Below, one piece after another: positions 11,074-21,895 of a stretch of 64,000 bases of DNA (position 1 is its first letter; every line of letters starts with the position of its first letter). This DNA is from Posidonia oceanica (Eukaryota > Streptophyta > Magnoliopsida > Alismatales > Posidoniaceae). A program made the translations under genes and the position numbers. The DNA is taken from contig JAZBRS010000020.1 in assembly GCA_037176725.1 (NCBI GenBank), positions 94,258,501 through 94,322,500 on the forward strand. Reading direction: 5' to 3'. A model generated the notes under the pieces. That model saw only the letters and a program-made list of their open reading frames with translations, was not told the DNA's origin and ran no database searches.

Positions 11074-11723
11074 GCCACCAGGTGGTGGAGGTGCATGCTG
11101 TGCAGTGAAAGATGTGTATGCAGAGGGCAGAGGCTGCGCCCTTATCACCGGAGCAGAGAGCAGCTGGGGCGATGGCCGGGGCGGCAGTGCAGTAGGGAAT
11201 GCCTGGAGGGCAGGAGCAGGATGCAGAGGGATCTCAGGTGCAGAAGGAGCCAGATGGGGGCAGGCAGACAGAGCCATGCCCTGAAATATCTGGGCAAGCT
11301 CCGCCATGCGCTAGTACCACTCTTTAGGGGTCCCGTCAGTGGGAATGCTAAATTGCAGTGCTGGGGGGGACCAGATGCAAGAGGGGAGGACACAGACTAT
11401 CCATGAGGATAGGATCCTATGGCGGGAGTCACCGCAATAGGGCCAGTGCCATAGACAATATGGCCCTAGGGGTCAGAAGCAGTCGGAGCGGTCTCTGGAA
11501 AGCAAGTGGCAGTCACCAAGGTGGCCTCAGTGACAGGATCCGGAGGGGCATAGACTTTCCCAGACCCTACGGTACGCAAGGGTCCCCCAGACACAAAGGG
11601 GGGAAACCCCAGTGTCGTAAAGGGCACAGAAAGGGTCAAGACGGGAGTCAGAGGGACTGAAGTGGAAACCCTCTCCCCCCCCGCGACTGTAGTGAGCAGA
11701 GGCTCGATGGCACGCTGGTCCAT
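11074..11723 (-). pseudogene. gag N-terminal fragment of element A
   Basis: The fragment runs from the ATG at 11723 (MDQRAIEPL, equivalent to MAQYVSEPL of E2) through Pro/Val-rich text to QHAPPPPGG at 11074, where element L begins. An in-frame, gap-free upstream extension (TIAPPRRP...RSPILTRSRS) aligns with the same stretch in E2, C and D. Several stops lie between the open pieces. Only the N-terminal, poorly structured part of gag is present; the capsid core and zinc knuckle lie to the left of L, outside the window. Confidence 0.75.
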
Positions 11724-12907
11724 AGCTGACCGCGAGCGAGTAAGAATAGGGCTGCGACAGAAAGGTGACAGAGGACGCCTAGGAGGAGCTATAGTCACAA
11801 AGGCGAGTAGCTCAGAAGAGGAGGGTCGAGAACAGGTGACACAACAGAGACGTCAGTGAAGAGAAGCACTCAAGCTCCGACAAGGGAACTCGCTCACTGA
11901 TCTCTGTTGCAGACAAAGCAAACAGGTGTTATAATCTGAAAGAAAAATGCAAATGTTTAGTTGGTGGTATGAATGCATTCATGCAAATGGTATGCTTTCT
12001 AGCATGCTCTCTCTCACCAATCTAGTGTGTCCTAGTAGGTTGTCTACTTCGAACTCACAAGTGTTCGGGTCACCGACTCGGTCAGAAAGTAAGGCTCCCG
12101 TCTAGACCCTGGCCCAGAGCTCAGGTATAACGAGTGGCATAGTAGTGGCCTTGACCCTGCCAAGGCATGGGCTGTATCCTCTAGTATCACCAACACGACC
12201 CCTGACAAAGGGAGACAGACCGATTGACTCGCCTTATGCCAAAGCAGCTGAACGAGAGACCGGGACTGTCCTTCTCAGATTGATAGGTAGACTCAGATGA
12301 GAAGATGCATGCCCTATATGATGATTCATGCAAAATGATTAAAGTTTTTTATCTTGCATGTTTTATTAACCCAAAGGGGGTGAAGGTGTGTTGATGTCTC
12401 TAGTTGATCCTAGATTTGACTTTTACTTGCCGTTTTTAATTGCCAAGGGGGGGAGCAACCAGTCTGTAGTTGTCCTTAAGCCTAGAGCAAAAGGGGAAGA
12501 AAACATCCAAACATGGCAAGTAAACAACACACATCACTGCAAAAAGCATGGGCATGGCATGTGCATGTGTATGTGGACATGATAGTGGAAAAAAGAAACA
12601 CTTAACATGTCAAAAGGCAGGTATGCATGGCATGTGCATGTGTGGTGGCATAGCAATTGTGTAAAACAAAGCATTTACCACTCAAAAGGCATGTATAGTG
12701 CGACAAGCAAGTATTTAGGCATGTATAATGCATAAATAAAGCAAGTAAAGGCAATGTAAGCGATAAGGTAAGTAAACAGGCACATGGCAAGCAATCAAAG
12801 CATGGTAAAGGGTATAAGGCAAGCAAAAGCAAGGTAAAGGGCATAAGGCAAGCAAATACGAAATCCAAGCAAGTGTGAAAGCCAAATACGGAAGCCAGAG
12901 TCTGAAA
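11724..12907 (-). other. Leader of element A with conserved block
   Basis: This is untranslated sequence between PBS and gag. Bases 11995-12320 form a block that recurs almost unchanged in B (18085-18400), C (25780-26100), D (46465-46795) and E2 (55705-56040, opposite orientation). Landmarks are CTCTCTCACC, GGGTCACCGACTC and ACGACCCCTGACAAAGGG. Outside the block the leader is A/T-rich with repeated GCATG-type words. No coding function is supported because the copies differ by frame-changing indels. Confidence 0.7.
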
Positions 12908-12925
12908 TCCCCAGTGGAGTCGCCA
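12908..12925 (-). other. Primer binding site of element A
   Basis: The minus strand reads TGGCGACTCCACTGGGGA directly inside the 5' LTR. Near-identical sites occur in B, C, D and E2. Ogre elements are reported to use a tRNA-Arg primer; this site is of that class, but I could not confirm the tRNA. Confidence 0.85.
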
Positions 12926-13535
12926 CTTTCCTGCGACCGTCCGCCGCTCAGGCCCACAGCAGGCCTCGCAACGCTGCCATAGCTCGCGATGCGATCGTGC
13001 CATGAGAGAGGGAGGGAAGCCGCGGTCAGCAGTGAATCCAAGGAGAAACTCGACTCGAAAACACCGGGAAAACGTGAATAAAATAAAGATAAGACAAAAG
13101 AGAGTCGCTACCTAGTCTACTATTGGGAAAACAAGGAAAACCAAGGAAAAGCATAGAAAACAAGCAAATGAATACAATGCTATGCAAAAAGGATGACTTG
13201 TGCCAAGGACAAGGGCAAAATGGTCACTACGGGCCAGAGAAAGGGTAAGGACTCCTGTTACATATAGGGAAGGTGTTTGGCACCCCCGACACGCCCGAGG
13301 AATCGGTCTTTCTTGGCTAAACGCTCGCATTTGCAAGAATTCGACAAGTGATTGCCTTTAATTGCACGTCCAAGGGACGAGGAATGCTAATGCCATGCTA
13401 TGATTGCTAAACGGTATACCAGAATGCCTAAATGCCATGTGCTATGATTACTTGCCTAAATGTGTGTCCTAAATGAAGTGATGCACAAGGAAAGTAAACG
13501 TGCAACCTATGTGCTCAGCAGCACTGTCAGTGTTC

Positions 13536-13558
13536 CGAACCAGGCGAACCCTGGTTCG
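13536..13558 (-). other. Hairpin in the LTR of element A
   Basis: CGAACCAGG and CCTGGTTCG form a perfect 9-bp stem around a 5-base loop. The equivalent place in E2 (54425-54445) has an 8-bp stem with one G-T pair. C and D are degenerate here. It lies 0.6 kb from the PBS end of the LTR and could fold in the element RNA; a function is not shown. Confidence 0.6.
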
Positions 13559-14845
13559 TGAGAACTCCAGACAGAAAGCATCACTGTCCTAATGCAAATG
13601 CAGGCGATAAAACAAAACGCCAGTAAAACCACGCAATGCAAGCTCGACATGCAAAGGGGGAAAGGAGACAAGGGCAGAAAAGCCAAGTAACACTGCGCAA
13701 TGCAAGTGTAAAACAAGCAAAGGGGAAGAAAACAGGGGCGGAAAATCCTAATCTACATGCATGAGAAAGCAGGATGCGAAAACAATGCATGCAGTACAAG
13801 TGATAGGCAATAAGGGATATGCAGTGATTCAGATGGACTTATCTTGAAGATCTGAGGCCTGATCTGAGATAACTTTGGTTAGAATGAAAGATCATTCAAC
13901 CAGGAAGACCTGGATAGTTGGATCATGAAGATCCAACGGTCCGATCAAAAGTTATTCAGATTTCAAGTCAGATGGCTCAAGAGCCAGAAAAAGTAATCTA
14001 AGTGGGGGCCTAAGTGTAAATTACCCCTATGTGTGTGCAATGCAGGGTGTCCTACATGCAATGAGGCTAAGGATGCTCAAAAGTGTGCAAGGGGACGATA
14101 TGTAATGACATGGGAGTGCAATGCATGCAAAAATGCAAATGTAGGGATCTAAGTGCAATTAAGGAAAACTGCAAGGGCCTACATGCAATGGCATGGAAAA
14201 ATGCAATGCAACAGAGTAAAGGCATGCTAAGAAGTGGATTCAATGATATGTGGATGCAATGCATGCAAAATGCAAATGCAGGGACCTAAGTGCAATTTAG
14301 GGAAAGTGTAGGGACCTAAATGCAAAATGTCCCTATGTGTGTGCAATGTAGAGCAAATGCATGCAAAGATGTTAATGCATCAATGTAAGGCAAGCAATAG
14401 CTAAATGCAACATTATTGACAAGATATGCATGCAATAATGCAAGAAAGGACCTAAATGCAGTTTTGAAAACATGCAGGACTTAAGTGCAGTGCAAAGGAA
14501 ACATGCAAACATGCAAAAGTTGGAAAATATGGACTGACATGCAATTTGTAAAAACTGTTGGACTTTTAAAACAATGCAATGTGGTTTAAAATGCAATTTA
14601 AATGGATGATTAAATGCAAACTGGATTGATGTGCAATTATAATATTTTTATGGATTTTTCTGCAATGCAATAAGGTTTAAAACAAAAATCGAACAACTGA
14701 TTAACAGCAGATGGACTTAAATGCAATTATAACATTTTTCTAGGCTTTTATGCAATGTTAAAATGCAAAAATAAATAACTAATTCATGATCTGAGGACTC
14801 AGATGCAAATAAAATAAACAACAGGATTAAAATGCAATGTAATAA

Positions 14846-15118
14846 GGTAAAATACATGATTTAAATGCTGTGATGAATGACAGGAGGACTTAGATGCAAT
14901 TATAGCAAACCACAGGATCAAAATGCAATGTAATAAGGTAAAATGCATGATGTAAAAGCTATGATGAATGACAGGAGGACTTAAATGCAATTATAGCAAA
15001 CCACAGGATTAAAATGTAATGTAATATGGTAAAATGCATGATTTTAATGTTGTGATGAATGACAGGAGGACTTAAATGCAATTATTGCAAACCACAGGAT
15101 TAAAATGCAATGTAATAA
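14846..15118. repeat. 91-bp tandem array in the LTR of element A
   Basis: Three units start at 14846, 14937 and 15028, exactly 91 bases apart, with a partial fourth from 15119. Each begins GGTAAAAT(A/G)CATGAT and contains GATGAATGACAGGAGGACTT. The flanks (14060-14845) contain looser copies of the same ATGCAAT words. Element D has an array of the same period in the matching LTR zone. Confidence 0.85.
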
Positions 15119-16579
15119 GGTTTTAAATGAACATTAAATGATGTGAATGCATGCTCTGGATTGATGTGCAATTAAACTAAAATGTTAGACTAAAATGTAA
15201 TGCAGTAAAGTTAAAAGCAGAAAATAAATGATTTCAATTGAAAACTGGACCTGAAAGTAAATAAAATAACTTGCAGTAATTTAATTCAATGCATTAAATC
15301 AAAACAAAATTAAAACTATATACTACTACATAGCTACAGTAGCTTTCGAGCTTCTACAGCACTACGCCGGAGAAGGAAGGCTGGGGCGATGGCTCCGGCA
15401 AGCGGCTGGCGCGGTTGAGGTGCGCGGAGGCTCGGGCGAGGTGCGTTGAGCATTCTGGCGGGTCTGCCAGAGCACAACGGCGGCTATGGTGCACTAGCAA
15501 CGTCAGCACGCTATTGTAGAGGAGGCCAGAGGTGGAGCGAGGGTTGGGGGCTGCTGCGGCACTTGGATGGTGCTGGGCCACATTCCTGGTGGTCTGGTGA
15601 TGCTCGGGGAGTAGATCCGGAGGAACGACGGGGCAGGGGCGCTCTGTCGACGTCGGTGCAGAAGTCCGATGATCACAGAGGCGGAGCTAGTGCAGGAGGC
15701 CTCGACGGCGGTCGCGAGGGGCTGGAGCAGGCCTCTGGTGCTCTAGCGAAGCTCGAGGGAGGTTCCAGAGGAACGGCGGAGGTCCGGAGCGCTCGGCGTG
15801 CGACGGTGGTTGACAGAGCTCGTCGGGGAAGATGACTGTAGCGGCGGAGGCGAAAACGGATTACAGGGCTCTAAATCTATTTCTAATGGCCTAGGAAGCA
15901 CGAGAAGCACGTAAGGAACTTAAATACAGGGTCTGTTACCTGTGACAACGGCTGAGGAGGGCTGCCGACCTCAGGTGGGTTCGATAGGGTAGGTGGAGCT
16001 CGTGGCGGCGCTACGGCCATCCTCGGCAGTGTGGAGCGATCTGAGGAGGTTCCTGGTGTCGCAGGGAAGGTCCGGAGCTGCTCAGAAGGCCATTTGGTGC
16101 ACCGAACCCGGAGAATGGATTTTGGGTTGGTCTGTGGTTTTCCAGCTCTCTCCGACGGTCTGTGGCTCTTTGGGTGTTTGTGGATCCCTCTCTGTGATCG
16201 TGGAGGCTCAAGGAAGGTGAAGGAGGGGTTTGTGTGAGTCTGGGATGGCTGTGGGTGCCTGGAGGAAGAAGGGAAGCTACTGTGCTGTGGGAGAGGCAAA
16301 TGGGTTCTGTGTTGTGTTTTTCTGAATTCTTCCTCTTCCACCTCCAGAAGGGATGAGGAGGATTGGTTTTGTTCTGGGTTTCACACTTGAGTAGGCATGG
16401 AGCGTGCAGTGGCTGAAGGTGGCTGGCAGGAGGGTTGCAGGGAGTGGGCAAGTCGGCAAAAGGTGGCTCTATGAGACAGCCACCGCCGAACAGTGGCATG
16501 TGGCAGAGGGTGGAGTGTGGTGCTTGGGTGGTCATTGTGAGGGGAGATCAGTGCAGAGGTTGAGTGTTGGGTGCTGGGT

Positions 16580-17040
16580 TTCAAAAGAGGAGGGAAAGAA
16601 GAGGAAGAGTGTCAAGGGTAGGCTATGGGAGAAAGAAAAGAAAAGAGAAGGAAGGGAGAAGGGCCGGGCCCGAGGAGGAAAAGAAGAAAAGAAAAAAAAA
16701 AGAAAAACAGGAGGAGTGGGCCGGGTTGGTGGCTAAAGAGAAAAAAAAAAAGAAAATGAAGGGAACGGACCAGGCCTGGAAGATGGGTGGAAGAAAAGAA
16801 AAAAGAAAGGAAAAAAGAAAAGAGAAGGTGGGCTGGACCTGATTTGAAAAAGAAGAAAAAAAAGAAATAAAAAAGGAGAGGTGGAAGAGGCTGTGGGCTT
16901 GGGCTTTGGAAGGAGAAGAAAAAAGAAAATAAAAGAGGAGGAGAAGTTGGTGGGCTGGGCTGAATTGGTTTAAAAAAGGAGAAAGAAAAGAAAGAGGAGG
17001 AGAAGAAAGAAAAGGAAAGGAAAGAAAGAAAGAAAGAAAG
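16580..17040. repeat. Purine-rich tract
   Basis: About 460 bases of the plus strand are almost entirely A and G (GAAAAGAAAAG-like runs), ending in four GAAA units near 17030. It lies in the LTR of A; E2 has matching pyrimidine-rich zones (49730-49990 and 50800-51000) in its LTR. Confidence 0.8.
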
Positions 17041-17059
17041 GAAGATGGATTGGGCTTGG

Positions 17060-17720
17060 CTTTTGTTTTGTGACCTAGTGTTTTTCTAGGGTTTAGATGG
17101 GTGTGACCTAGTGCTTTTCTAGGGTTTTGGGTTTGGGTATGGGTTTTTACCTAGGTTTTCTAGGATTTGTCCTAGGGTTTAAACTAGGGTTTTGTAAGTG
17201 TTTGACCTAGGTTTTCTTGGGTTTTGATGGGAGATTCCTAGGGTTTCTGTGAATGTAACCTAGGGTTTTTTTTTTTTTTTACCTACTGAAGATAGCCTAT
17301 TGGTTTTTTCCATGCAAGAGAGCCCACAGGTCCCAAGATCGAAACCTGTGGGCAACACAAAGGTGTGGGAATAAATCCCAAGCTGCAAGAGAGTGTGGGA
17401 AAATCCCACACAACATGAGGGGGGCAGGTATCAAACCCGCGACCAAAGGGGTAGTCGACGGGGCCCCCGACCACTACGGTAACCATGCTGGTTAAGTGTA
17501 ACCTAGGGTTTATGTGAGGGGTTTGACCTAGGGTTTTTCTAGGGTTTTGGGTTTGGGTTTTTACCTAGGTCTTCTAGGGTTTTGATGAGTTTTAACCTAG
17601 GTTTTCTAGGGTTTAGGGTTTAGGTTCCTACCTAGGTTTTCTAGGGTTTAGGGTTTTAGTTTTCTACCTAGGTTTTCTAGGGTTTCGGTTTCTAGTTTTC
17701 TAAGTTTTTAATTTTCTAGT
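17060..17720. promoter_or_regulatory. Telobox cluster (AAACCCTA) in the upstream LTR
   Basis: TAGGGTTT (telobox on the other strand) occurs more than a dozen times in about 430 bases once the inserted SINE is left out, often inside a loose unit ACCTAGGTTTTCTAGGGTTT. It lies near the 5' end of A's LTR in element orientation, where promoter elements are expected. Teloboxes are known plant promoter elements and binding sites of telomere-repeat-binding proteins; whether they act here is inference. Confidence 0.6.
17269..17497 (-). mobile_element. tRNA-derived SINE with 14-bp target duplication
   Basis: A 229-base insertion sits inside the telobox cluster, flanked by a perfect direct repeat GTAACCTAGGGTTT (17255-17268 and 17498-17511). 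On the minus strand it starts with tRNA-like sequence (GGTTACCGTAGTGG, A-box-like). It then has GGTTTGATACC (B-box-like, 17427-17437) and a body with two self-complementary stretches (CCCACAGGT...ACCTGTGGG and GTGTGGGA...TCCCACAC), and ends in a poly-A run (plus-strand T run 17269-17280). Pol III boxes plus tail plus long target duplication define a SINE. Family not recognised. Confidence 0.85.
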
Positions 17721-17804
17721 TTTTTATTTTGTGTGGGGGTTTTCTAAGTCATTCCACCAGAGAGAGAAAGCCACCAAACAGGGGTCAAAAGTGGGGTGTC
17801 AACA

Positions 17805-19015
17805 CTAACCGAGAGCGAGTGAGAACAGGGCTACGACGGAAAGTGAGAGGACGAGTCCTAGGATGAGCTACCGTTGCAAAGGCGGACAGCTCAGGAGAGG
17901 ATGGTCGGGAACAGGTGTCATAACAGGGGTGTCAATAAGAGAAAGAACTCAAGCTCCAGCTAGGGAACTTGCTCACTGACCTGTGCGACGAGACACAACA
18001 CAAACAAAAACTGGCGTAAAAACCCGAAAGTAAAAATTTAAATGTATTTAATTGTGGTATGAATGGCATTCATGCGAATGTATGCTCTCTAACATGCTTT
18101 CTCTCACCAACCTAGTGTGTCCTAGTAGGTTATCTTCTACGGACTCTCACAGGTGTATGGGTCACCGACTCAAGTAGAAAGAAAGGTCCCCGTGTAAACC
18201 CTGGCCAGAGCTCAGGTAATAACGGGTGGTGCGTTAGGGGCCTTGACCCTACCAAAGTATGGACTGTACCCTCTACTAACACTGACACGACCCCTAACAA
18301 GGGGGGACAGACCGACCAACTCGCCCTGTGCCAAAGCAATGGAGCAAGAGACCGGAACTGTCCTTCTCAGACTGGTAGGTAGACTCAGAGATGAGAAGAT
18401 GCATGCCCTTGATGCTTATTCATGCAAATATGATTAAAGTTTTTTATCATTCATGTTTTATTAACTCAAAGGGGATGAAGGTGTGTTGATGTCTCTAGTT
18501 GCTCCTAGAACTGATTTTACTTGCCATTTTTAGTTAGCCATGGGGGAAGCAACCAATCTCTAATTGTCCCTAGGCTTAGTACAAAAGGGGAAGAAAATCA
18601 CCCAAATATGGAAAGCAAGCAACACACATCATTACAAAAGGCATGCTCATGGTATGTGCTAGTGTTGTGTCATATGATCAGTGAAAATAAAAGACAATTA
18701 ACACATCAAAAGGCATATGCAAGCATGGCATGTGTATAGTGAAGTGGCATGGCATATTTGTGTAAAATAAGCCAAACATCAAGCAAGAGGCATGGATTAA
18801 TGAAATGATCATGCAAGCATGGCAATTAAATACTAAAATAAGGAAAGTGCCTAAATTAAAGCGATAATTAAGCAAATAAGGTAAATAAATGCTGAGATAA
18901 GCAAAGAATAAAGATTGATGCGATAAATAAGCAAACAATGTAACAAATGCTAAGCTAAGTAGAGAAACAAGGCACACAAAAGTGAAAGAGTGGAAACGAA
19001 AGCTAGAGTCTAGTA
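17805..19015 (-). other. Leader of element B with conserved block
   Basis: This holds the upstream gag extension remnant (17805-17960) and the conserved leader block at 18085-18400, which matches A, C, D and E2. The last 600 bases before the PBS are A/T-rich with GGCATG and GCAAG words. No gene is supported. Confidence 0.7.
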
Positions 19016-19033
19016 TCCCCAGCGGAGTCGCCA
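19016..19033 (-). other. Primer binding site of element B
   Basis: The minus strand reads TGGCGACTCCGCTGGGGA, one base inside the LTR end. It matches the sites of A, C, D and E2 apart from one to three bases. Confidence 0.88.
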
Positions 19034-19034
19034 C

Positions 19035-21895
19035 TGTAGTAACCCGTCAAATCAGCGTGTCCATGCACACTACCAGAGCTCGCGCGCACTGACTGATGAG
19101 AGGCCACTGATAGCAGTGGATCCGAGGAGGGACATTCGACTCGAAAAACACCAACAAAGCAAAGACGAATGCAAAAGGAAAACAAAGAAAAAGACAAGGA
19201 GTCGCCACCTAATCTATTAAAACGGAACGACTAGGAAAACCGTAGGGAACATGCAAAGAAAACTTATGCATTTTAAGAAACATGCAAAATCCGATCCAAG
19301 TGTATGACACAAAGTCAATACGGTCTAGAGAAAGGGTACGGACTCCTATTATGCGTGGGGAAGGTGTTAGGCACCCTCGACACGCCCGAGGAATCGGTCT
19401 TTCTAAACTAATCTACTATTGTGTGGCAAATGTTGGCAAATAAATGCCGGTTTATGTTTTCCCTAAGGCGATATGCAATATGCAATTATAAACCATGCAA
19501 AGCTTAGCAAACCTTGTTAAAATGATTAATTAGAGTTAAAGTGCCACAAAGAGATGATAAACATGCTAAAGAAACATAACTGAAACTAGAATGAGTCAAG
19601 CAATCGAAGCAAAGGGCGGCAAAGGAGTGGCTCTGTCCACTGTCTGAGTTCCTGTCTGGGTCACCACTCTGAACGGCGACGGTGAAAGTCGCCGGTTGGA
19701 CCAGTGATGCACATGTCGCCCCTCAGTACAGCCATGTCCCATGTAGCCGCTATGAACGGCGCTAGAGCTTATTGCTGCTCGGACAGGCAACCGAAGGTGT
19801 TGCAAATAGTAACATTCATTGCCGTAAAAGGCTATGTAAACCATGCTAAACTTAAAACTAAAATCACAGAAATGAAGATGGCATATCCAAGATTAAAACT
19901 ATGCAATCACTCTACGAAATGGAAACATGGATCACGAGATACAACGGTCTAAAGTCTGGCCGGTGGACTATTAAAAATACAGTCGAGTCACCGGTGTGAC
20001 AAGCGGCCCAACTGGCAGTCCAAGGTAGAACTTCATCACCAAATCCTACAGCCAAGGCTATGCAAGATTAAAAACTAAAGGGATTGAATTGAAGACCAGT
20101 CATCCACGATTACAAGGAAACAAAAATCATACAAAATAGTGGCCTGGGTCACGAGATACATCGGCTCAAAGTTCGGTCGGAGGATTGCCAAAATTGCAGG
20201 TTAGTCGCCGGTGAAACAGGCGACACTCCTGCAGTCCCGACAGTCCAAACAGTAGACTTTAGCACCAAATCTCGCACCAACGGTGATGCAAAGTAAACAT
20301 CTAAATATATGACATTGAAGACCATTCATCCACGATCACAGGCATACAAACATCAAGCAAAACAGAGGCCTAGAGCGCCTGGAGCATCGGCCCAAAGTTC
20401 GACCGATGGTAGTTCGAAGTTGCAGACCAGTTGCCACTAGGAGGGGCAGTGCACCTGGCAGTGCAATGATCGGACTTCAATGCCGAACTGCGCACGCCAG
20501 GCAAAGCCAAAAAGGCCGAAGAGGATCGGGGAAGCTTCACGACAATCCCACGATCACAAGCACACCGTCGGTGTGGAAAATGGCAGTCCGAGCTGCCCCA
20601 CCCACCCCCTCCACTTTGCGCCGTCGAAGCTCATTGAGGTCCGGCCACGTGAGTGGCCGGCGACCCAAGGAGATGACTAGGAAGCATCATGGCGACGAGG
20701 AGGAGGTGAAGGAAGTGGATGCGGGTGGTGGGAAGTGGCATAAGCCTCTTTCCCACCTCCACTGGCCGTCGGCCAGCGTTGCCGCTCGTCGTCGGCCATT
20801 GGGATGGCCGGGAGTGCAAGGGAGTAGCTGGGCTATCCAGGCGTGCAAGGAGGAGGTCCAGGAACATTCCCAGATCCTTAGGCATGCAAATGGGTGAGAG
20901 GTTTCACCTCTGTGGCTCGTCGGAGTGACAAACGGAGGTGGAGAAGGTGACTAGAGTTGGGTCCGTGTGGCACAGCGAGGCTGTGGGAAGGTTGAGATCG
21001 CTCGGGAGGGTTCTCAATCGCTCAAGGGAGAATGGGGATCGCTCTGGGATGCTCGAATTCTCACTCAGAGGCTCTGGATTGTGTGTGTGGTGGTGAAACA
21101 GTGATGGGTTCCTCTTGTTTTGTTTGCCAGCCAACACAAGTGGGAAGGTGGTGGTAGTGAGGGCGGAGAGGAGAGAAAGGCGGTCACCGTGTCAAGGCAA
21201 TGGCAGGGAATGTTAGGGAATGGCAGGGAAGTTAGTGTGGGCAGGGGAAGGGACAGAGAAGTCAACGGTGGCAGCCGGTCGATCAGTGACGGTGGTGAGA
21301 GCAAGAAGGACGCCGGCAAGGAGGGGACACGGTGCCAAGGTGTAAGTGGCGGTTGGCGTCTAGTGGGTGGAGGTAGTGAGGTAGTAAGTGGGGAGTGGAC
21401 GGGGTGGCAGGCCGAGCGGCGGAGGAGGTGATCGGCGGTGGCCACGCGGGAAAAATTCAAGCGATGGCCTGAGTTGCAGAAAGTCACCGCTGAGAGTGGC
21501 GACAAGTCTAGTCGTCGCTGAGAGTGGCGACAGAGCATGCAACCCAGTGGGCTGGGCCTGTATAGTGAAATCCAGGCCCACTTCCTTATCCTTGAGCCAC
21601 CAATGGGTTTTGGGTTTTGTAAGGGCTTGTGGTGTTAGGTTTTGGGTAATTGAATGTTTTGGGTTGTTTTAGATGGTGTTTGGGTGTGTAAAGGTGAAGT
21701 CAGGGTTTAAGTGATATTAGGTCTAGGTCAAGGTTGGTTTAGGGCAGGGTTTAGGTGAGGAATAGGGTTTGGTTGGATTGGGATTTAGGTTTAAAGCTTG
21801 GGTTTAAGGTTTGGAATTTGGATTCGCCATGCCACGATCTGAGCAAGCCTCGAAAGATCCTCCAACTAAAAGTCTGTCAAAATGGGGTTTCTACA
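19035..21895 (-). repeat. 5' LTR of element B (2861 bp)
   Basis: The plus strand runs from TGTAGTAACCCG beside the PBS to GGGGTTTCTACA. It contains a PBS-like copy (19199-19207), the conserved U5 core (19330-19400), and GTCGCC/GGCGAC-rich repeats (19650-20460). A GC-rich zone (20480-21540) and TGGG-rich sequence follow to the end. It lacks the ATGCAA arrays of A and D, so it is much shorter. Open frames on both strands in the GC-rich zone are not convincing genes. Confidence 0.8.
19860..20440. repeat. About 220-bp tandem repeats in the LTR of element B
   Basis: The marker GAGATACA(A/T)CGG(T/C)(T/C)(C/T)AAAGT appears near 19934 and 20150, and a diverged form near 20374, giving a period of 216-224 bases. 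Each unit also contains a GTCGCCGGTG-like block, GGCAGTCC-like text and a CATCCACGATCACA block. C's LTR has one such unit (near 27763), so copy number differs between relatives. Confidence 0.65.

Larger units (their letters stand above)
11074..17804 (-). mobile_element. Element A: Tat/Ogre-type retrotransposon, 5' part
   Basis: Minus-strand order from the right is a long 5' LTR (12927-17804), PBS (12908-12925), leader and the start of gag, which is cut at 11074 by element L. Its right end abuts the leader of element B within a few bases of B's gag start, so A inserted there; CTAAC (17805-17809) would be one side of the target duplication. LTR of nearly 5 kb, the PBS class and the gag type fit Ogre-like elements. 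Confidence 0.85.
12927..17804 (-). repeat. 5' LTR of element A (about 4.9 kb)
   Basis: It is bounded by the PBS on the left and by GGGGTGTCAACA on the right, the reverse complement of the TGTTGACACCCC start shared with E2. From the PBS outwards it holds a PBS-like copy (13102-13110), the conserved U5 core (13228-13320), a perfect hairpin (13536-13558), an ATGCAA-rich repeat zone (14040-15300), a GC-rich zone (15350-16540), a purine tract, and a telobox cluster with a SINE. It closely parallels E2's LTR. Open frames in the GC-rich zone occur on both strands and look compositional. Confidence 0.85.
17805..21895 (-). mobile_element. Element B: Tat/Ogre-type retrotransposon, leader and 5' LTR
   Basis: Only the 5' end of B is in the window: LTR (19035-21895), PBS and leader. 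Element A interrupts it just upstream of the gag ATG (the codons for RSRS are the last alignable ones), so no gag remains here. Its right end meets sequence matching the post-gag region of C, collinear with D from about 36441, so B inserted into C; GGGAT (21896-21900) is the candidate target site. Confidence 0.8.

Noticed and set aside
17283..17486. A 67-codon minus-strand frame as a small gene
   Set aside because: It lies wholly within the SINE and has no support of its own.
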